Shown: positions 26,518 to 34,989, counted from the stretch's first letter. The stretch: 64,000 nt of DNA from Alicyclobacillus sp. (GCA_023511295.1 JAIMBT010000022.1:1-64000); one strand, 5' to 3'. Notes: a model not told the origin generated them from the letters alone. Translations and numbers: made by a program.

Positions 26518-27378
26518 TTGTGGAAGTCCGGCGACCTGGTGACAAGGAGTTCCTACGGGAGCGACGTCTGCTTCGTAATTGTCGAGGTGGACGAAGCGTC
26601 CGGCGTTGCCATCCTGAAAGGTGTGGATGTCCGCCTGATGGCCGATGCGCCGCTCGAGGACCTCGTGTCGGTGACGGAATCGGATCAAAAGCGGTTTGAA
26701 GAGACCAGACACCGCGTGGAAGACGAGTGCCTCCGCCTGGTGCGCTCGCGGCGTGCGGTCGACTTTGAGAAGCGGTGTTTGCGCAAAGAAGCGCGGTTTC
26801 ACTCTGAACCGGATTTTTTTGAACGGCCCGGGCGGGTTCTCCACTTGGACGGAGACGGGTCATACCTACAGAAATGCTTAAACATGTACAAGGAACTCGG
26901 CATCCGGGCGATTGGGCGGCACGTGTTGGAGGCGGAGATGCCGACAGCGGTTACCGCGTTGCTCGAACAGTATGAGCCGGACATCCTCATCATCACCGGG
27001 CACGACGGGGTCATTCGCAAAGGCAAAGACCTCTCCGACCTCTCCAACTACCGAAACTCCGGTCACTTCGTCAAAACGGTCGCAGCGGCGCGCAAACACA
27101 TGCGGAGTATGGATGAACTGGTGATCATCGCCGGCGCCTGTCAGTCCCACTACGAAGCCATCCTGGACGCCGGGGCGAACTTCGCCAGCTCGCCGCAGCG
27201 GATTATGATTCACGCGCTGGACCCTGTCTTCATCGCGGAAAAGATTGCCTTCACGCCCATCAACGAGACGGTCAACGTCTACGACGTGGTACGCTCCACG
27301 TTCACAGGAACAGATGGAGTCGGTGGTTTGGAAAGTCGTGGCAAATATCGGATTGGGCTTCCGAGGTCCATCTATTGA
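26518..27378 (+). CDS. yabG: Sporulation coat protease YabG
   Basis: The product is 286 residues. TTG 26518 follows GGGGAGGG. YabG is a cysteine-type protease that trims coat proteins so that they can be crosslinked in the mother cell. The family blocks are visible: GDLVTRSSYGSDVCFVI (SH3-like start), RPGRVLHLDGDGSYLQKCLNMY, DILIITGHDG, LSDLSNYRNSGHFVKTV, ELVIIAGACQSHYEAILDAGANFASSP and the SRGKYRIGLP end. The cysteine in GACQSHYE and the histidine in ITGHDG are the probable catalytic pair. Position between ksgA and veg is as in Bacillus. Confidence 0.96.
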   Translation: MWKSGDLVTRSSYGSDVCFVIVEVDEASGVAILKGVDVRLMADAPLEDLVSVTESDQKRFEETRHRVEDECLRLVRSRRAVDFEKRCLRKEARFHSEPDFFERPGRVLHLDGDGSYLQKCLNMYKELGIRAIGRHVLEAEMPTAVTALLEQYEPDILIITGHDGVIRKGKDLSDLSNYRNSGHFVKTVAAARKHMRSMDELVIIAGACQSHYEAILDAGANFASSPQRIMIHALDPVFIAEKIAFTPINETVNVYDVVRSTFTGTDGVGGLESRGKYRIGLPRSIY

Positions 27379-27461
27379 GCATCCGGTGAGGCGAACGAAA
27401 GCGCAATTTGTCGAGACGTGGCGCCGCAAAACCGTTTTCTCGAGAAATATACAGGGACCCA

Positions 27462-27491
27462 TTGACACCCCGAAATGGCCGTTGCTATAAT
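27462..27491 (+). promoter_or_regulatory. Strong sigma-A promoter of veg (upstream)
   Basis: Perfect TTGACA and perfect TATAAT are separated by 18 bases. The Bacillus veg promoter is a classic strong sigma-A promoter. Confidence 0.85.
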
Positions 27492-27502
27492 AAATGACCT
27501 TA

Positions 27503-27531
27503 TTGACACGCCCCTCATTCCGTGCTACATT
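27503..27531 (+). promoter_or_regulatory. Second, tandem sigma-A promoter of veg
   Basis: TTGACA, a 17-base spacer and TACATT lie just downstream of the first promoter and 26 bases before the veg start. Confidence 0.6.
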
Positions 27532-27556
27532 AATATTCGGAAAGAGGTGGTGTGTG

Positions 27557-27832
27557 TTGCCAAGAAATGCGCTCCACGACATCAAGCGAAGCTTGGACGA
27601 ACTGATTGGGGAACGGGTGTTGCTCCGGGCCAATGGTGGCCGGAGAAAGACGATTGAACGGATGGGTGTGCTCGAAGAGACGTACCCTTCCGTCTTTGTC
27701 GTGAAACTGGACCCGCCCGATGGGTCGTTCAAGCGCGTGTCTTACAGTTACGCGGACGTGTTGACCGAGACTGTAGAACTCATGCTGTGCAAGGACGGGT
27801 CAAACATTCGCGTGACGTATAGCCACCAGTAG
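27557..27832 (+). CDS. veg: Veg protein
   Basis: The product is 91 residues. TTG 27557 follows AGAGGTGG by six bases; GTG 27554 is too close. Core blocks are [39 protein letters not shown] and [16 protein letters not shown], nearly as in Bacillus Veg. In Bacillus Veg stimulates biofilm matrix genes and is highly expressed, and mutants show altered spore outgrowth. Two consensus-like promoters precede it, and a terminator follows about 90 bases after the stop. Confidence 0.96.
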   Translation: MPRNALHDIKRSLDELIGERVLLRANGGRRKTIERMGVLEETYPSVFVVKLDPPDGSFKRVSYSYADVLTETVELMLCKDGSNIRVTYSHQ

Positions 27833-27919
27833 ACTCGTGCCGTTCGCTTGATGGAATCCACTGATGAAGCCGAGCTGGATGCCAGCGCGGCGCGTCGGGA
27901 CAATTGCATCGTCTTTCCG

Positions 27920-27949
27920 GCAGCCTGAAGGGATACAGGCTGCTTTTTT
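27920..27949 (+). terminator. Rho-independent terminator of veg
   Basis: GCAGCCTG and CAGGCTGC form a perfect eight-pair stem with an eight-base loop, followed by six T residues. Confidence 0.92.
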
Positions 27950-27995
27950 GCGTACAGACCTGGGGCTCGGGCGGTTGCGAAAGGGCGGACCCGCG

Positions 27996-28002
27996 CATAC
28001 TA
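27996..28002 (+). promoter_or_regulatory. Forespore promoter -10 before sspF
   Basis: CATACTA is a perfect sigma-G -10 and lies 36 bases before sspF. The -35 position 18 bases upstream (GGTTG) matches GHATR only poorly. Confidence 0.5.
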
Positions 28003-28038
28003 CACGCGCCGGCACATCTAGGAAGGAGCTGTTGAGCG

Positions 28039-28218
28039 ATGGGACGACGTGGAGGGACCATGTCCGAAGCTTTCAAGGTCGAACTCGCCAAGGAGCTGGG
28101 GTTTTACGACACCGTTGCGCGTGAAGGCTGGGGTGGCATCACCACGCGCGATGCAGGCAACATGGTCAAACGCGCCATCGAAATCGCGGAGCAGGCTCTC
28201 GCGAAACAGCAAGGGTAG
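28039..28218 (+). CDS. sspF: Small acid-soluble spore protein, SspF type
   Basis: The product is 59 residues, alpha/beta-type SASP. It starts [20 protein letters not shown] and continues with [44 protein letters not shown] and the [17 protein letters not shown] block are the diagnostic halves that bind spore DNA and shield it from UV and heat. The GGI site is where the germination protease GPR would cut related proteins. AAGGAG lies ten bases upstream of ATG 28039. It lies after veg, as in Bacillus, and has its own terminator. Confidence 0.95.
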   Translation: MGRRGGTMSEAFKVELAKELGFYDTVAREGWGGITTRDAGNMVKRAIEIAEQALAKQQG

Positions 28219-28252
28219 TTCCACCAACGCGACGGAATCAGATGTGCGGCAC

Positions 28253-28277
28253 AGCCGGGGCACGCCCCCGGCTATTT
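28253..28277 (+). terminator. Terminator after sspF
   Basis: AGCCGGGG and CCCCGGCT pair around a five-base loop, followed by ATTTT. The T tract is short. Confidence 0.7.
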
Positions 28278-28381
28278 TCGATAGCGGACGGTGACGCCTG
28301 GATGCGGGTATAGGACTTCCGGTGATTGGAAAAACCTAACGTGGGCAAGTGGGTTGTTGGACAACAGGGGGGTAGCAGTCT

Positions 28382-29221
28382 GTGCATCGGCGAAAGGGTC
28401 CCTTGATTATCATCGGAGGGGCCGAGGACAAAACCGGTGAGTGCCGCATCTTGCGAAAGTTTCTAGAGATAGGCGGTGGTCGCCATGCCCGGGTGCTCGT
28501 GATGACCGTGGCGACGGAGCTGCCGATTGAGGTCGGGATGGACTACGTCGAGGTATTCAAGCGGCTCGGCGCAGAGGACGTACGCACGTTTGACGTATCC
28601 GCGCGCGAGGCGGCGAACCGCGACAGTGCGGTCGAATTTGTGCGCGACGCGACGTGCATCTTCTTTACGGGTGGAGACCAGTTGCGGATCACCAAACTGC
28701 TCGGTGGAACGCGGATAGACGCGGCGCTGCACGCGGCGCTGCGCGCTGGTGTGCCGCTGGCGGGCACGAGTGCCGGTGCCTCGATGATGTCAAGCACCAT
28801 GATTGTCGACGGTGAGGGGGAGACCAACCCGCGGATCTGCGTGGTGAACATGGCTCCGGGAATGGAGTTTTTGGAAGGGGCCGTGGTTGATCAGCACTTC
28901 GCTCAGCGCGGCCGCGTCGGCCGCTTGGTTTCGGCGGTGGCCCAATACCCGCATCACCTGGGCCTCGGGATTGACGAAGACACGGCCGTCATTGTCGAAG
29001 GGACAGTGTTCCGAGTTCTCGGCAGTGGTGCGGTCAGCGTGGTCGATGCCGGGGCCTTGACGCATTCCAACCTCGGCACAGTCGCTGCCGATGAGTCGCT
29101 TGCACTGTGTGGTATCCAGCTGCACATCCTGCCGGACGGCTACGGTTTTGACTTGCACGCCCGCCAGCCCATCACGGACTGGGAACGTTGGCATGCAGAA
29201 CACAAGGAGCTGACGAAATGA
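28382..29221 (+). CDS. cphB: Cyanophycinase
   Basis: This 279-residue serine exopeptidase cuts beta-Asp-Arg dipeptides from cyanophycin. GTG 28382 follows GGGGGGTAG. Conserved blocks are PLIIIGGAEDKTGE, VMTVATELP, FFTGGDQLRITKLL and LAGTSAGASMM, where the serine of GTSAGA is the nucleophile. Also present are DQHFAQRGRVGRL and LGLGIDEDTAVIV. These match the peptidase S51 cyanophycinase branch. The stop overlaps the cphA start by four bases (ATGA), so the two genes form an operon. The pair lies between sspF and ispE, where Bacillus has no such genes. Confidence 0.95.
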   Translation: MHRRKGPLIIIGGAEDKTGECRILRKFLEIGGGRHARVLVMTVATELPIEVGMDYVEVFKRLGAEDVRTFDVSAREAANRDSAVEFVRDATCIFFTGGDQLRITKLLGGTRIDAALHAALRAGVPLAGTSAGASMMSSTMIVDGEGETNPRICVVNMAPGMEFLEGAVVDQHFAQRGRVGRLVSAVAQYPHHLGLGIDEDTAVIVEGTVFRVLGSGAVSVVDAGALTHSNLGTVAADESLALCGIQLHILPDGYGFDLHARQPITDWERWHAEHKELTK

Positions 29222-31869
29222 GGATCTCATCGGTGCGTCACGTTGATGGACCGAACGTATATATCCGAAAACCCATCCTCGTCGGGCGCATTGACCTGGA
29301 GCAGGAGACGGAGCAGGAGACGGTCGATTACCCTGGCTTTGCCGAACGGCTGTTGGAGCGGCTACCTGGACTGCGAGATCACCACTGTGCAAAAGGGCGG
29401 CCGGGCGGCTTCGTGGAACGGCTGTACGGCGGCACCTACTTCGGGCACGTGGTGGAGCACACGGCCATCGAACTCGCGGCCCTCAGCGGCTTGGACGTCC
29501 ATTACGGAAAGACCGTCTACGTCGGGCCGGCCGGCGTGTACGACATGGTCGTCGAGTGCCAGGAGTTTGAGTGCCAGAAGTTCCTCCTGTTCGCTGCGTT
29601 GGCGCTCGTGGAAGACGTGCTCCGTGACGGGGCGACCTTCGACCTTGACGGAACCTTGGCGCAAGCACAGCGGATCTTGGCCAAGACAGCCCTCGGGCCG
29701 AGCACCCGGGCCATTGTCGACGAAGCCGTCCGGCGCAACATCCCCGTACGGCGCCTGACCTCCGGCAGCCTCTTGCAACTCGGATGGGGCTCCAAACGGC
29801 GCCTGGTCGAGGCCACCATCACAGACCAAACGTCAGCCGTCGCCGTAGATATCGCGTGCGATAAACAGTTGACCAAGCAGCTCTTGTCCGACGCCGGGGT
29901 TCCAGTCCCTGAGGGCGCGGTCGCATGCGACGCAGCGGCAGCCGTTGAGATCTTTCATCAAATGGGCGGACCGGTGGTGGTCAAACCGCTCGATAGCAGC
30001 CAGGGGCGCGGCGTCACGCTCGACTGTCGCAGTGCCGAGCAGGTTCGCGATGCGTTCCAGACGGCCCGGGAATTCTCCAACCGCGCGATTGTCGAGACGC
30101 ATATTCCAGGCCGAAACGTGCGGTGCCTCGTCGTGGGCGGTCGGTTCACCGCTGCAAGTGAGCGACTGCCCGCGATGGTGTACGGCGATGGCGCGTCCAC
30201 CGTGGCAGGATTGATTGACCGGGCGAATCAAGATCCGCTGCGGGGGGACGGCCACGAGAAGCCCCTCACCCGTATCCGCGTGGACGAAGGTGTGCGGCAA
30301 ACCCTGCGAAAACAAGGCCTGACCTTGGACTCCGTGCCGCCTTCCGGAAGCTGCGTCCTCTTGCGCGAGAGCGCCAACCTCTCGACGGGCGGGCAGGCGA
30401 TTGACGTGACGGACGAGGTGTCCGCGGCTGTACGGGATATCGCGGAGCGGGCCGCCCGCGTCATCGGGCTCGACGTGTGTGGGGTCGACGTGATGATTCC
30501 TGAACCGCTGGCGGCCTCCAAGCCCGCTTGCTACGTGATTGAGGTGAACGCTGCGCCAGGCATTCGCATGCATCACCACCCTTCGTTCGGTGCTCCGCGC
30601 CCTGTCGCCGCGGCCATCCTCGACCACCTGTTCCCCGGCGGCGGTACAGGCCGAATCCCCATCGTCTCCGTGACGGGGACCAACGGGAAGACCACCACCA
30701 CCCGACTGATTGCACATGCCCTCCAGACGGCCACTGGGCGCACGGTCGGGATGACGACCACTTCCGGCGTGTGGATTGGTGGTCGGCAGATTGCTGCTGG
30801 CGACATGACCGGACCGTACAGTGCTCGGATGGTGTTGTCCGATCCCGCTGTCGAAGTGGCGGTCTTGGAGACCGCCCGCGGAGGCATCGTCCGCGGCGGG
30901 CTGGCGTACGACAAGGCGAACGTCGCGGTGTTGACCAACATCAGCCCAGACCACCTCGGCCAGGACGGCATCGACACCATCGAAGATTTGGTTCACGTCA
31001 AGTCGCTGGTCGGCGAGTGTGTGGACGAGAGTGGGAGTGTCGTCTTGAATGTCGGCAACCCGCACCTGGTCGCGATGGCCAGCCGTTTCACGGCAAAGGT
31101 CGTGTACTTTGCCCTGGATGTTGCCAATCCGGTACTGCAGCGGCACCTGGCGCTGGGCGGAACCGGGTTTTACGTCGCGGATGGGTGGATGGTGGAAGCG
31201 CGCGGCAACCTGACCTGGCGCATCTGCCCGGTTGCAGAGATTCCGCTGACGATGGGCGGGACGGCGAAATTCCACGTTGAAAACGCCCTCGCTGCAGCCG
31301 CGGCCCTGCGGGCACTGGGATGTACGCGCGCTCAGATTGCGAGCGGCCTGGCCAGTTTTGATGCGCAGGTGCACAATCCTGGGCGATGCACGGTCTACCG
31401 GCTGCCAAGTGGCGCTCATCTGGTCCTCGATTACGGCCACAACCCAGACGGGTTCCGCCGTATCGGCGAGTGGTTGGCGCAGCTCCCGCACCGCCGGCTG
31501 ATTGGTGTCGTCGGGGTTCCCGGTGACCGGATGGACGACGTGGTGCGACAAGCGGCGGCGGTGGCCGCGGAGGTGTTCGACGAGCTGGTGGTCAAGGAGG
31601 ATGTCGACAAGCGTGGCCGGAACGACGGCGAGGTTGCTGCGCTGATGGCCGGTGAAATCCGGCGGTTGGCGCCGCACAAACCGCTCACGGTCCTGCTGTC
31701 GGAGACGGAGGCGCTGCAGGCCGCGGCTCAGTCCGCGCAATCCGGAGACATCGTGGTCCTGTTCTACGAACAGCTGCAACCTGCGTCTGCTGCTGCCACG
31801 GCCCTCGGTGCGGAGGCGGTGGCGACGCCGTTCTCCGCGCTCTCTCGGTCCATCGCCCTTCCTCTGTAG
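29218..31869 (+). CDS. cphA: Cyanophycin synthetase
   Basis: This 883-residue enzyme builds the polymer of an aspartate backbone with arginine side chains from Asp, Arg and ATP. ATG 29218 overlaps cphB. An N-terminal domain of about 160 residues leads into an ATP-grasp half (TKQLLSDAGVPVPEG, VVVKPLDSSQGRGV, GVDVMIPEP, YVIEVNAAPGIRMHHHPS). The Mur-ligase half has P-loop GTNGKTTTT at about 487-495, followed by AGDMTGPYSARMVL, LETARGGIVRGGLAYDKANVAVLTN and NPGRCTVYRLPSG. Length and domain order equal cyanobacterial CphA1. Nitrogen storage is the expected role; timing is unknown. A strong terminator follows. Confidence 0.95.
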   Translation: MRISSVRHVDGPNVYIRKPILVGRIDLEQETEQETVDYPGFAERLLERLPGLRDHHCAKGRPGGFVERLYGGTYFGHVVEHTAIELAALSGLDVHYGKTVYVGPAGVYDMVVECQEFECQKFLLFAALALVEDVLRDGATFDLDGTLAQAQRILAKTALGPSTRAIVDEAVRRNIPVRRLTSGSLLQLGWGSKRRLVEATITDQTSAVAVDIACDKQLTKQLLSDAGVPVPEGAVACDAAAAVEIFHQMGGPVVVKPLDSSQGRGVTLDCRSAEQVRDAFQTAREFSNRAIVETHIPGRNVRCLVVGGRFTAASERLPAMVYGDGASTVAGLIDRANQDPLRGDGHEKPLTRIRVDEGVRQTLRKQGLTLDSVPPSGSCVLLRESANLSTGGQAIDVTDEVSAAVRDIAERAARVIGLDVCGVDVMIPEPLAASKPACYVIEVNAAPGIRMHHHPSFGAPRPVAAAILDHLFPGGGTGRIPIVSVTGTNGKTTTTRLIAHALQTATGRTVGMTTTSGVWIGGRQIAAGDMTGPYSARMVLSDPAVEVAVLETARGGIVRGGLAYDKANVAVLTNISPDHLGQDGIDTIEDLVHVKSLVGECVDESGSVVLNVGNPHLVAMASRFTAKVVYFALDVANPVLQRHLALGGTGFYVADGWMVEARGNLTWRICPVAEIPLTMGGTAKFHVENALAAAAALRALGCTRAQIASGLASFDAQVHNPGRCTVYRLPSGAHLVLDYGHNPDGFRRIGEWLAQLPHRRLIGVVGVPGDRMDDVVRQAAAVAAEVFDELVVKEDVDKRGRNDGEVAALMAGEIRRLAPHKPLTVLLSETEALQAAAQSAQSGDIVVLFYEQLQPASAAATALGAEAVATPFSALSRSIALPL

Positions 31870-31939
31870 GGCGGTACCCAGGTGACCGCTGTGCGCTTGA
31901 CGCGGACACCTGCAGGCAGCATTCTAGAAGATGGATGAA

Positions 31940-31985
31940 GGGACGGGAATCCTTCGTTCAGACGCAGGATGACCCGTCCCGTTTT
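31940..31985 (+). terminator. Terminator of the cphBA operon
   Basis: GGGACGGG pairs with CCCGTCCC, with an inner ATCCT/AGGAT stem, followed by GTTTT. The downstream ispE must use its own promoter. Confidence 0.85.
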
Positions 31986-32044
31986 GCCTGCGGGTGTCTG
32001 GCCGAGGCGGCCTTGACACCTGGTGCCGTGAGGTGGGATTGGGA

Positions 32045-32893
32045 GTGCTGCTGGAACGGGCGTATGCAAAGGTCAACCTGAGTTTGGACGTCCTGGGCGA
32101 ACGCCCGGACGGGTACCACGAAGTGGATATGGTTCTGCAGTCGGTCGACCTGTCGGATGCGGTGTGGCTCGCGGCGGAGCCCGGCGACAGTATCCGAATT
32201 GAATCGTCATCGACGCAAATGCCGCTCGACGAGCGGAACCTGGCGTACCAAGCGGCTCGAGCCTTTCTGGGTCATGCAGAGGTGCGGCGGGCGGTGACCA
32301 TCGGGATTGAGAAACGGATTCCCATCGCGGCTGGCCTCGGCGGGGGCTCGGCGGACGCGGCGGCTGTGTTGCGAGGGCTCAACCGATTGCTGGGTACCGG
32401 CTTTACGCCGGCGGAGCTGGCGGAGATTGGGGCGTCGGTCGGGTCAGACGTCCCCTTCTGCGTGTACAACGGGTGCGCGGTGGCGACTGGGCGGGGAGAG
32501 CGGTTGCAGCGGGTCCATCACGACCTGCGCGTGTGGGCAGTCTTGTTACGGCCCCCTGTATTCGTCTCGACGGCCGACGTCTATCGCGCGGTTGGGGAAC
32601 CGCGCCCTCGGCCTGTTCCATCCAGTTCACAGGTCGTTCAGGCGCTGCAGGCGGCGGATTTTGACGCACTGTGCGCGGCGGTCCAAAACGACCTGCGCGA
32701 CGTCGCGGAGGCTTTGTATCCGGAGATTGCCGCGCACGCCGAGCGGATGGAGACGATCGCCTGCCAGCGCGTGTACATGTCCGGCAGCGGACCGACGTTG
32801 TTCGCGCTCGCGCCGACCCAAGCCAAGGCGCAGCGCATCTACAACGGTCTGCGGGGGTTCATGAAAGAGGTGTACCTCTGTCGGTTCGTGTGA
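32045..32893 (+). CDS. ispE: 4-diphosphocytidyl-2-C-methyl-D-erythritol kinase
   Basis: This 282-residue GHMP kinase carries out the fourth step of the MEP isoprenoid pathway. GTG 32045 is favoured by GAGGTGGG upstream and by the family start (MLLERAYAKVNLSLDVLGERPDGYHEVDMVLQ). Motif 2, IPIAAGLGGGSADAAAVLRGLN, binds ATP, and VYMSGSGPTLFAL is motif 3. The enzyme is cytosolic. Between Bacillus sspF and purR this is the expected gene. Confidence 0.96.
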   Translation: MLLERAYAKVNLSLDVLGERPDGYHEVDMVLQSVDLSDAVWLAAEPGDSIRIESSSTQMPLDERNLAYQAARAFLGHAEVRRAVTIGIEKRIPIAAGLGGGSADAAAVLRGLNRLLGTGFTPAELAEIGASVGSDVPFCVYNGCAVATGRGERLQRVHHDLRVWAVLLRPPVFVSTADVYRAVGEPRPRPVPSSSQVVQALQAADFDALCAAVQNDLRDVAEALYPEIAAHAERMETIACQRVYMSGSGPTLFALAPTQAKAQRIYNGLRGFMKEVYLCRFV

Positions 32894-32916
32894 TGCCTGT
32901 CCGCCCTTGAGGGGTA

Positions 32917-32925
32917 TGGTATATT
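32917..32925 (+). promoter_or_regulatory. Extended -10 promoter of purR
   Basis: TGGTATATT is an extended -10 lying 28 bases before purR. No clear -35 was found. Confidence 0.45.
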
Positions 32926-32952
32926 TTGAGTGGAGTGGGAGGAGGGGACCTG

Positions 32953-33768
32953 GTGCGGAAGTCGGACCGGCTCATCTGGGTGGCCCAGGAACTGTTGACG
33001 CGACCGTCGCAGACCGTGTCGGTCTCGGACTTGGCCGCGCGCCTCGGCGTTGCGAAGTCGTCCGTCAGCGAGGACGTGGCGCAGATTCGGGGAGTTCTCG
33101 AGAGCGCTGGCCGCGGGACTGTCCTGTCCACACCAGGTGCTGCCGGCGGCGTCCGCTACACCCCCAGGCTTCCAGAGGCCGAGCGGATCTCTTTTGCGGA
33201 GGCGATGGTGCAGGCGCTGGCCGACCCGAGCCGCATGCTGGCGGGCGGGTTCGTGTACATGTCGGACCTGCTCGGAGACCCTCTGGTCCTGGACCGCATC
33301 GGGTTGCTGTTTGCGGAGGCGTTTGCGGAGGAGGCGGTCGACGTGGTGGTGACCGTGGAGACCAAGGGCATTCCACTGGCTGCAGCGACCGCCCGCTACC
33401 TGCACGTCCCGCTGGTGGTTGTGCGGCGGGAACACCGCGTGACCGACGGACCAGTCGTGAGTGTGCATTACGTCAGCGGATCGAGCCGGCGCATTCAGAC
33501 GATGTCCATCTCCAAACGCGCGATGCCGGAACGGGCCCGCGCTTTGGTGGTGGACGACTTCATGAAGGCGGGCGCGACGGCCAAGGCGGTGGTGCAACTC
33601 CTGTCCGAGTTTGCCGCGACGGTGGTCGGGACGGCCGTCTTCACCGCGACCGCGGACCCGGCGGTGAAGCTGGTGCCCTCCTACACCGCGCTGTTCTCTC
33701 TGGAACATTTGCAAGAAGGTGTCGCCCCGGCCGTCTCTCCGGCGGGATCTTGGGTGGGGCGCAGGTGA
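32953..33768 (+). CDS. purR: Pur operon repressor PurR
   Basis: This 271-residue regulator represses purine genes. GTG 32953 follows GGAGGGG. An N-terminal winged helix (RKSDRLIWVAQELLTRPSQTVSVSDLAARLGVAKSSVSEDV) is joined to a phosphoribosyltransferase-like domain with VETKGIPLAAATARYL and the PRPP loop ALVVDDFMKAGATAK. The family senses PRPP and, by recent work on Bacillus, (p)ppGpp at that loop. The neighbour ridA (yabJ) follows as in Bacillus. Confidence 0.96.
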   Translation: MRKSDRLIWVAQELLTRPSQTVSVSDLAARLGVAKSSVSEDVAQIRGVLESAGRGTVLSTPGAAGGVRYTPRLPEAERISFAEAMVQALADPSRMLAGGFVYMSDLLGDPLVLDRIGLLFAEAFAEEAVDVVVTVETKGIPLAAATARYLHVPLVVVRREHRVTDGPVVSVHYVSGSSRRIQTMSISKRAMPERARALVVDDFMKAGATAKAVVQLLSEFAATVVGTAVFTATADPAVKLVPSYTALFSLEHLQEGVAPAVSPAGSWVGRR

Positions 33769-33794
33769 GACCAACTGGGAGGAGTGGATGACGC

Positions 33795-34169
33795 GTGAAG
33801 ACGGTTGAAACCAATCAGGCGCCCGCAGCCATCGGGCCGTACGCGCAAGCGGTCGAGGTGGGACCATTCATCTATACGTCGGGCCAGATTCCGCTGCGGC
33901 CGGACGGGTCGTTTGTGGATGGGACGATTGAGGACCAAGTACAGCAGGTGCTGGCAAACCTCGATGCGGTACTGCGGGCCGCCGGCGCGAGCCGGGAGCA
34001 GGTGGTCAAGTCCACCATCTTCATGACGAACCTGGCGGATTTTGAAAAGGTGAACCAGGCCTATGGCGCATTCTTCGGCGCACACCGCCCTGCGCGCTCC
34101 ACGGTACAGGTTGCTGGCCTGCCCCGCGGTGCGCAGGTGGAGATTGAACTGGTCATCTACAAAGGCTGA
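33795..34169 (+). CDS. ridA: RidA family enamine/imine deaminase
   Basis: This 124-residue trimeric protein hydrolyses reactive 2-aminoacrylate-type imines. GTG 33795 has GGGAGGAGTGG upstream. Conserved parts are QAPAAIGPYAQAVEVG, YTSGQIPL, LANLDAVLRAAGAS, TIFMTNLADFEKVN and HRPARSTVQVAGLPRGAQVEIELVIYKG, where the arginine in PARSTV is the substrate contact. It is Bacillus YabJ, a gene linked to purR. The long palindrome downstream probably ends or stabilises the transcript. Confidence 0.96.
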   Translation: MKTVETNQAPAAIGPYAQAVEVGPFIYTSGQIPLRPDGSFVDGTIEDQVQQVLANLDAVLRAAGASREQVVKSTIFMTNLADFEKVNQAYGAFFGAHRPARSTVQVAGLPRGAQVEIELVIYKG

Positions 34170-34200
34170 GTGGATGGAGGAATCTGGGCGGAAGAAAGCC

Positions 34201-34251
34201 CAACATGCGAGGGGACCTGAACGATCCACGTTCAGGTCCCCTCGCATGTTG
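34201..34251 (+). repeat. Perfect 23-bp palindrome with 5-base loop
   Basis: The arms 34201-34223 and 34229-34251 are exactly complementary, with loop ATCCA. No T run follows on either strand (TCGAGCAG on the plus strand), so it is not a standard terminator. It lies between ridA and the spoVG promoter. Confidence 0.95.
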
Positions 34252-34305
34252 TCGAGCAGCAGCGGTTGCCGGAAAGTGAATTCTAAAAATTATAACGACA
34301 CAAGC

Positions 34306-34330
34306 AGGAATTGCTCGGTGCACGTTGAAT
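34306..34330 (+). promoter_or_regulatory. Sigma-H promoter of spoVG
   Basis: AGGAATT, a 14-base spacer and GAAT match the sigma-H form. The geometry equals the Bacillus spoVG promoter (AGGATTT-N14-GAAT). An AT-rich stretch at 34279-34303 could be an UP element. Confidence 0.8.
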
Positions 34331-34382
34331 AGATTGTTTTGAGAGTCGAGACATCTTGACTGTTCAAAGGGTGGTGAATGCG

Positions 34383-34655
34383 ATGCAGATCACGGATGTC
34401 CGCCTGCGCCGCGTCAACAGTGATGGACGGATGAAGGCAATCGCATCAATCACGATTGATAGCGAGTTCGTCGTCCACGATATTCGCGTCATCGACGGCA
34501 ACAACGGCATGTTTGTCGCGATGCCGAGCAAGAAGACGCCGGACGGCGAATTTCGTGATATTGCCCATCCCATCTCTTCGGTGACACGGCAAAAGATACA
34601 GGAAGCGGTGCTCGAAGAGTACTACCGGGCTGAAGTGGCACAACCGAGCGCGTGA
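34383..34655 (+). CDS. spoVG: Septation/RNA-binding regulator SpoVG
   Basis: The product is 90 residues. ATG 34383 follows GGGTGGTGA; earlier in-frame codons lack the family start [19 protein letters not shown]. Further blocks are [19 protein letters not shown] and [23 protein letters not shown], then the C-terminal helix. SpoVG binds nucleic acid and affects asymmetric septation and, in other Bacillota, many post-transcriptional targets. The sigma-H promoter upstream would turn it on at the start of sporulation. Confidence 0.97.
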   Translation: MQITDVRLRRVNSDGRMKAIASITIDSEFVVHDIRVIDGNNGMFVAMPSKKTPDGEFRDIAHPISSVTRQKIQEAVLEEYYRAEVAQPSA

Positions 34656-34766
34656 CCGCCTGCGGGCTGACCGTGCCCGAATGGCTCGTTGCCATCCTGC
34701 GCTTGATTGGCATCCGCCAATTCTCAACCCGTGTCGGGCGGGAGACGGCTTTCCAAGACATCCTGC

Positions 34767-34799
34767 GAGACCTGGTGGACTTCCGCCAGGTCTCCTTTT
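34767..34799 (+). terminator. Rho-independent terminator of spoVG
   Basis: GAGACCTGG and CCAGGTCTC form a nine-pair stem, followed by CTTTT. It closes the spoVG unit about 110 bases after the stop. Confidence 0.85.
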
Positions 34800-34930
34800 A
34801 TGTTGAAAATGGGCCACCGCGGAGCCGTCCCGAGATGGGCGTTTACGGACGGCCGTCGGCGTACGGGCCTGCGTTTGGGAAACCTTTTTGAACGATGCCC
34901 ATGCGGGCGGGTGGAGGCTTCTGCCATTCA

Positions 34931-34959
34931 TTGCAATGGGGAAACCCGTTCGTTACACT
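34931..34959 (+). promoter_or_regulatory. Sigma-A promoter of glmU-prs
   Basis: TTGCAA, a 17-base spacer and TACACT lie 30 bases before the glmU start. The rest of 34800-34930 shows nothing recognised. Confidence 0.6.
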
Positions 34960-34989
34960 GAAAACGAATGTGGACCTGGAGGCGATGAC

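Noticed and set aside
27407-27415. TTTGTCGAG resembling a Spo0A box upstream of veg
   Set aside because: A single near-match, with no known Spo0A control of veg; kept out of the feature list.
34179-34331. Short plus-strand frame MEESGRKKAQHARG through the palindrome
   Set aside because: It translates both arms of the hairpin and ends in the spoVG promoter; no family and no adequate ribosome site.
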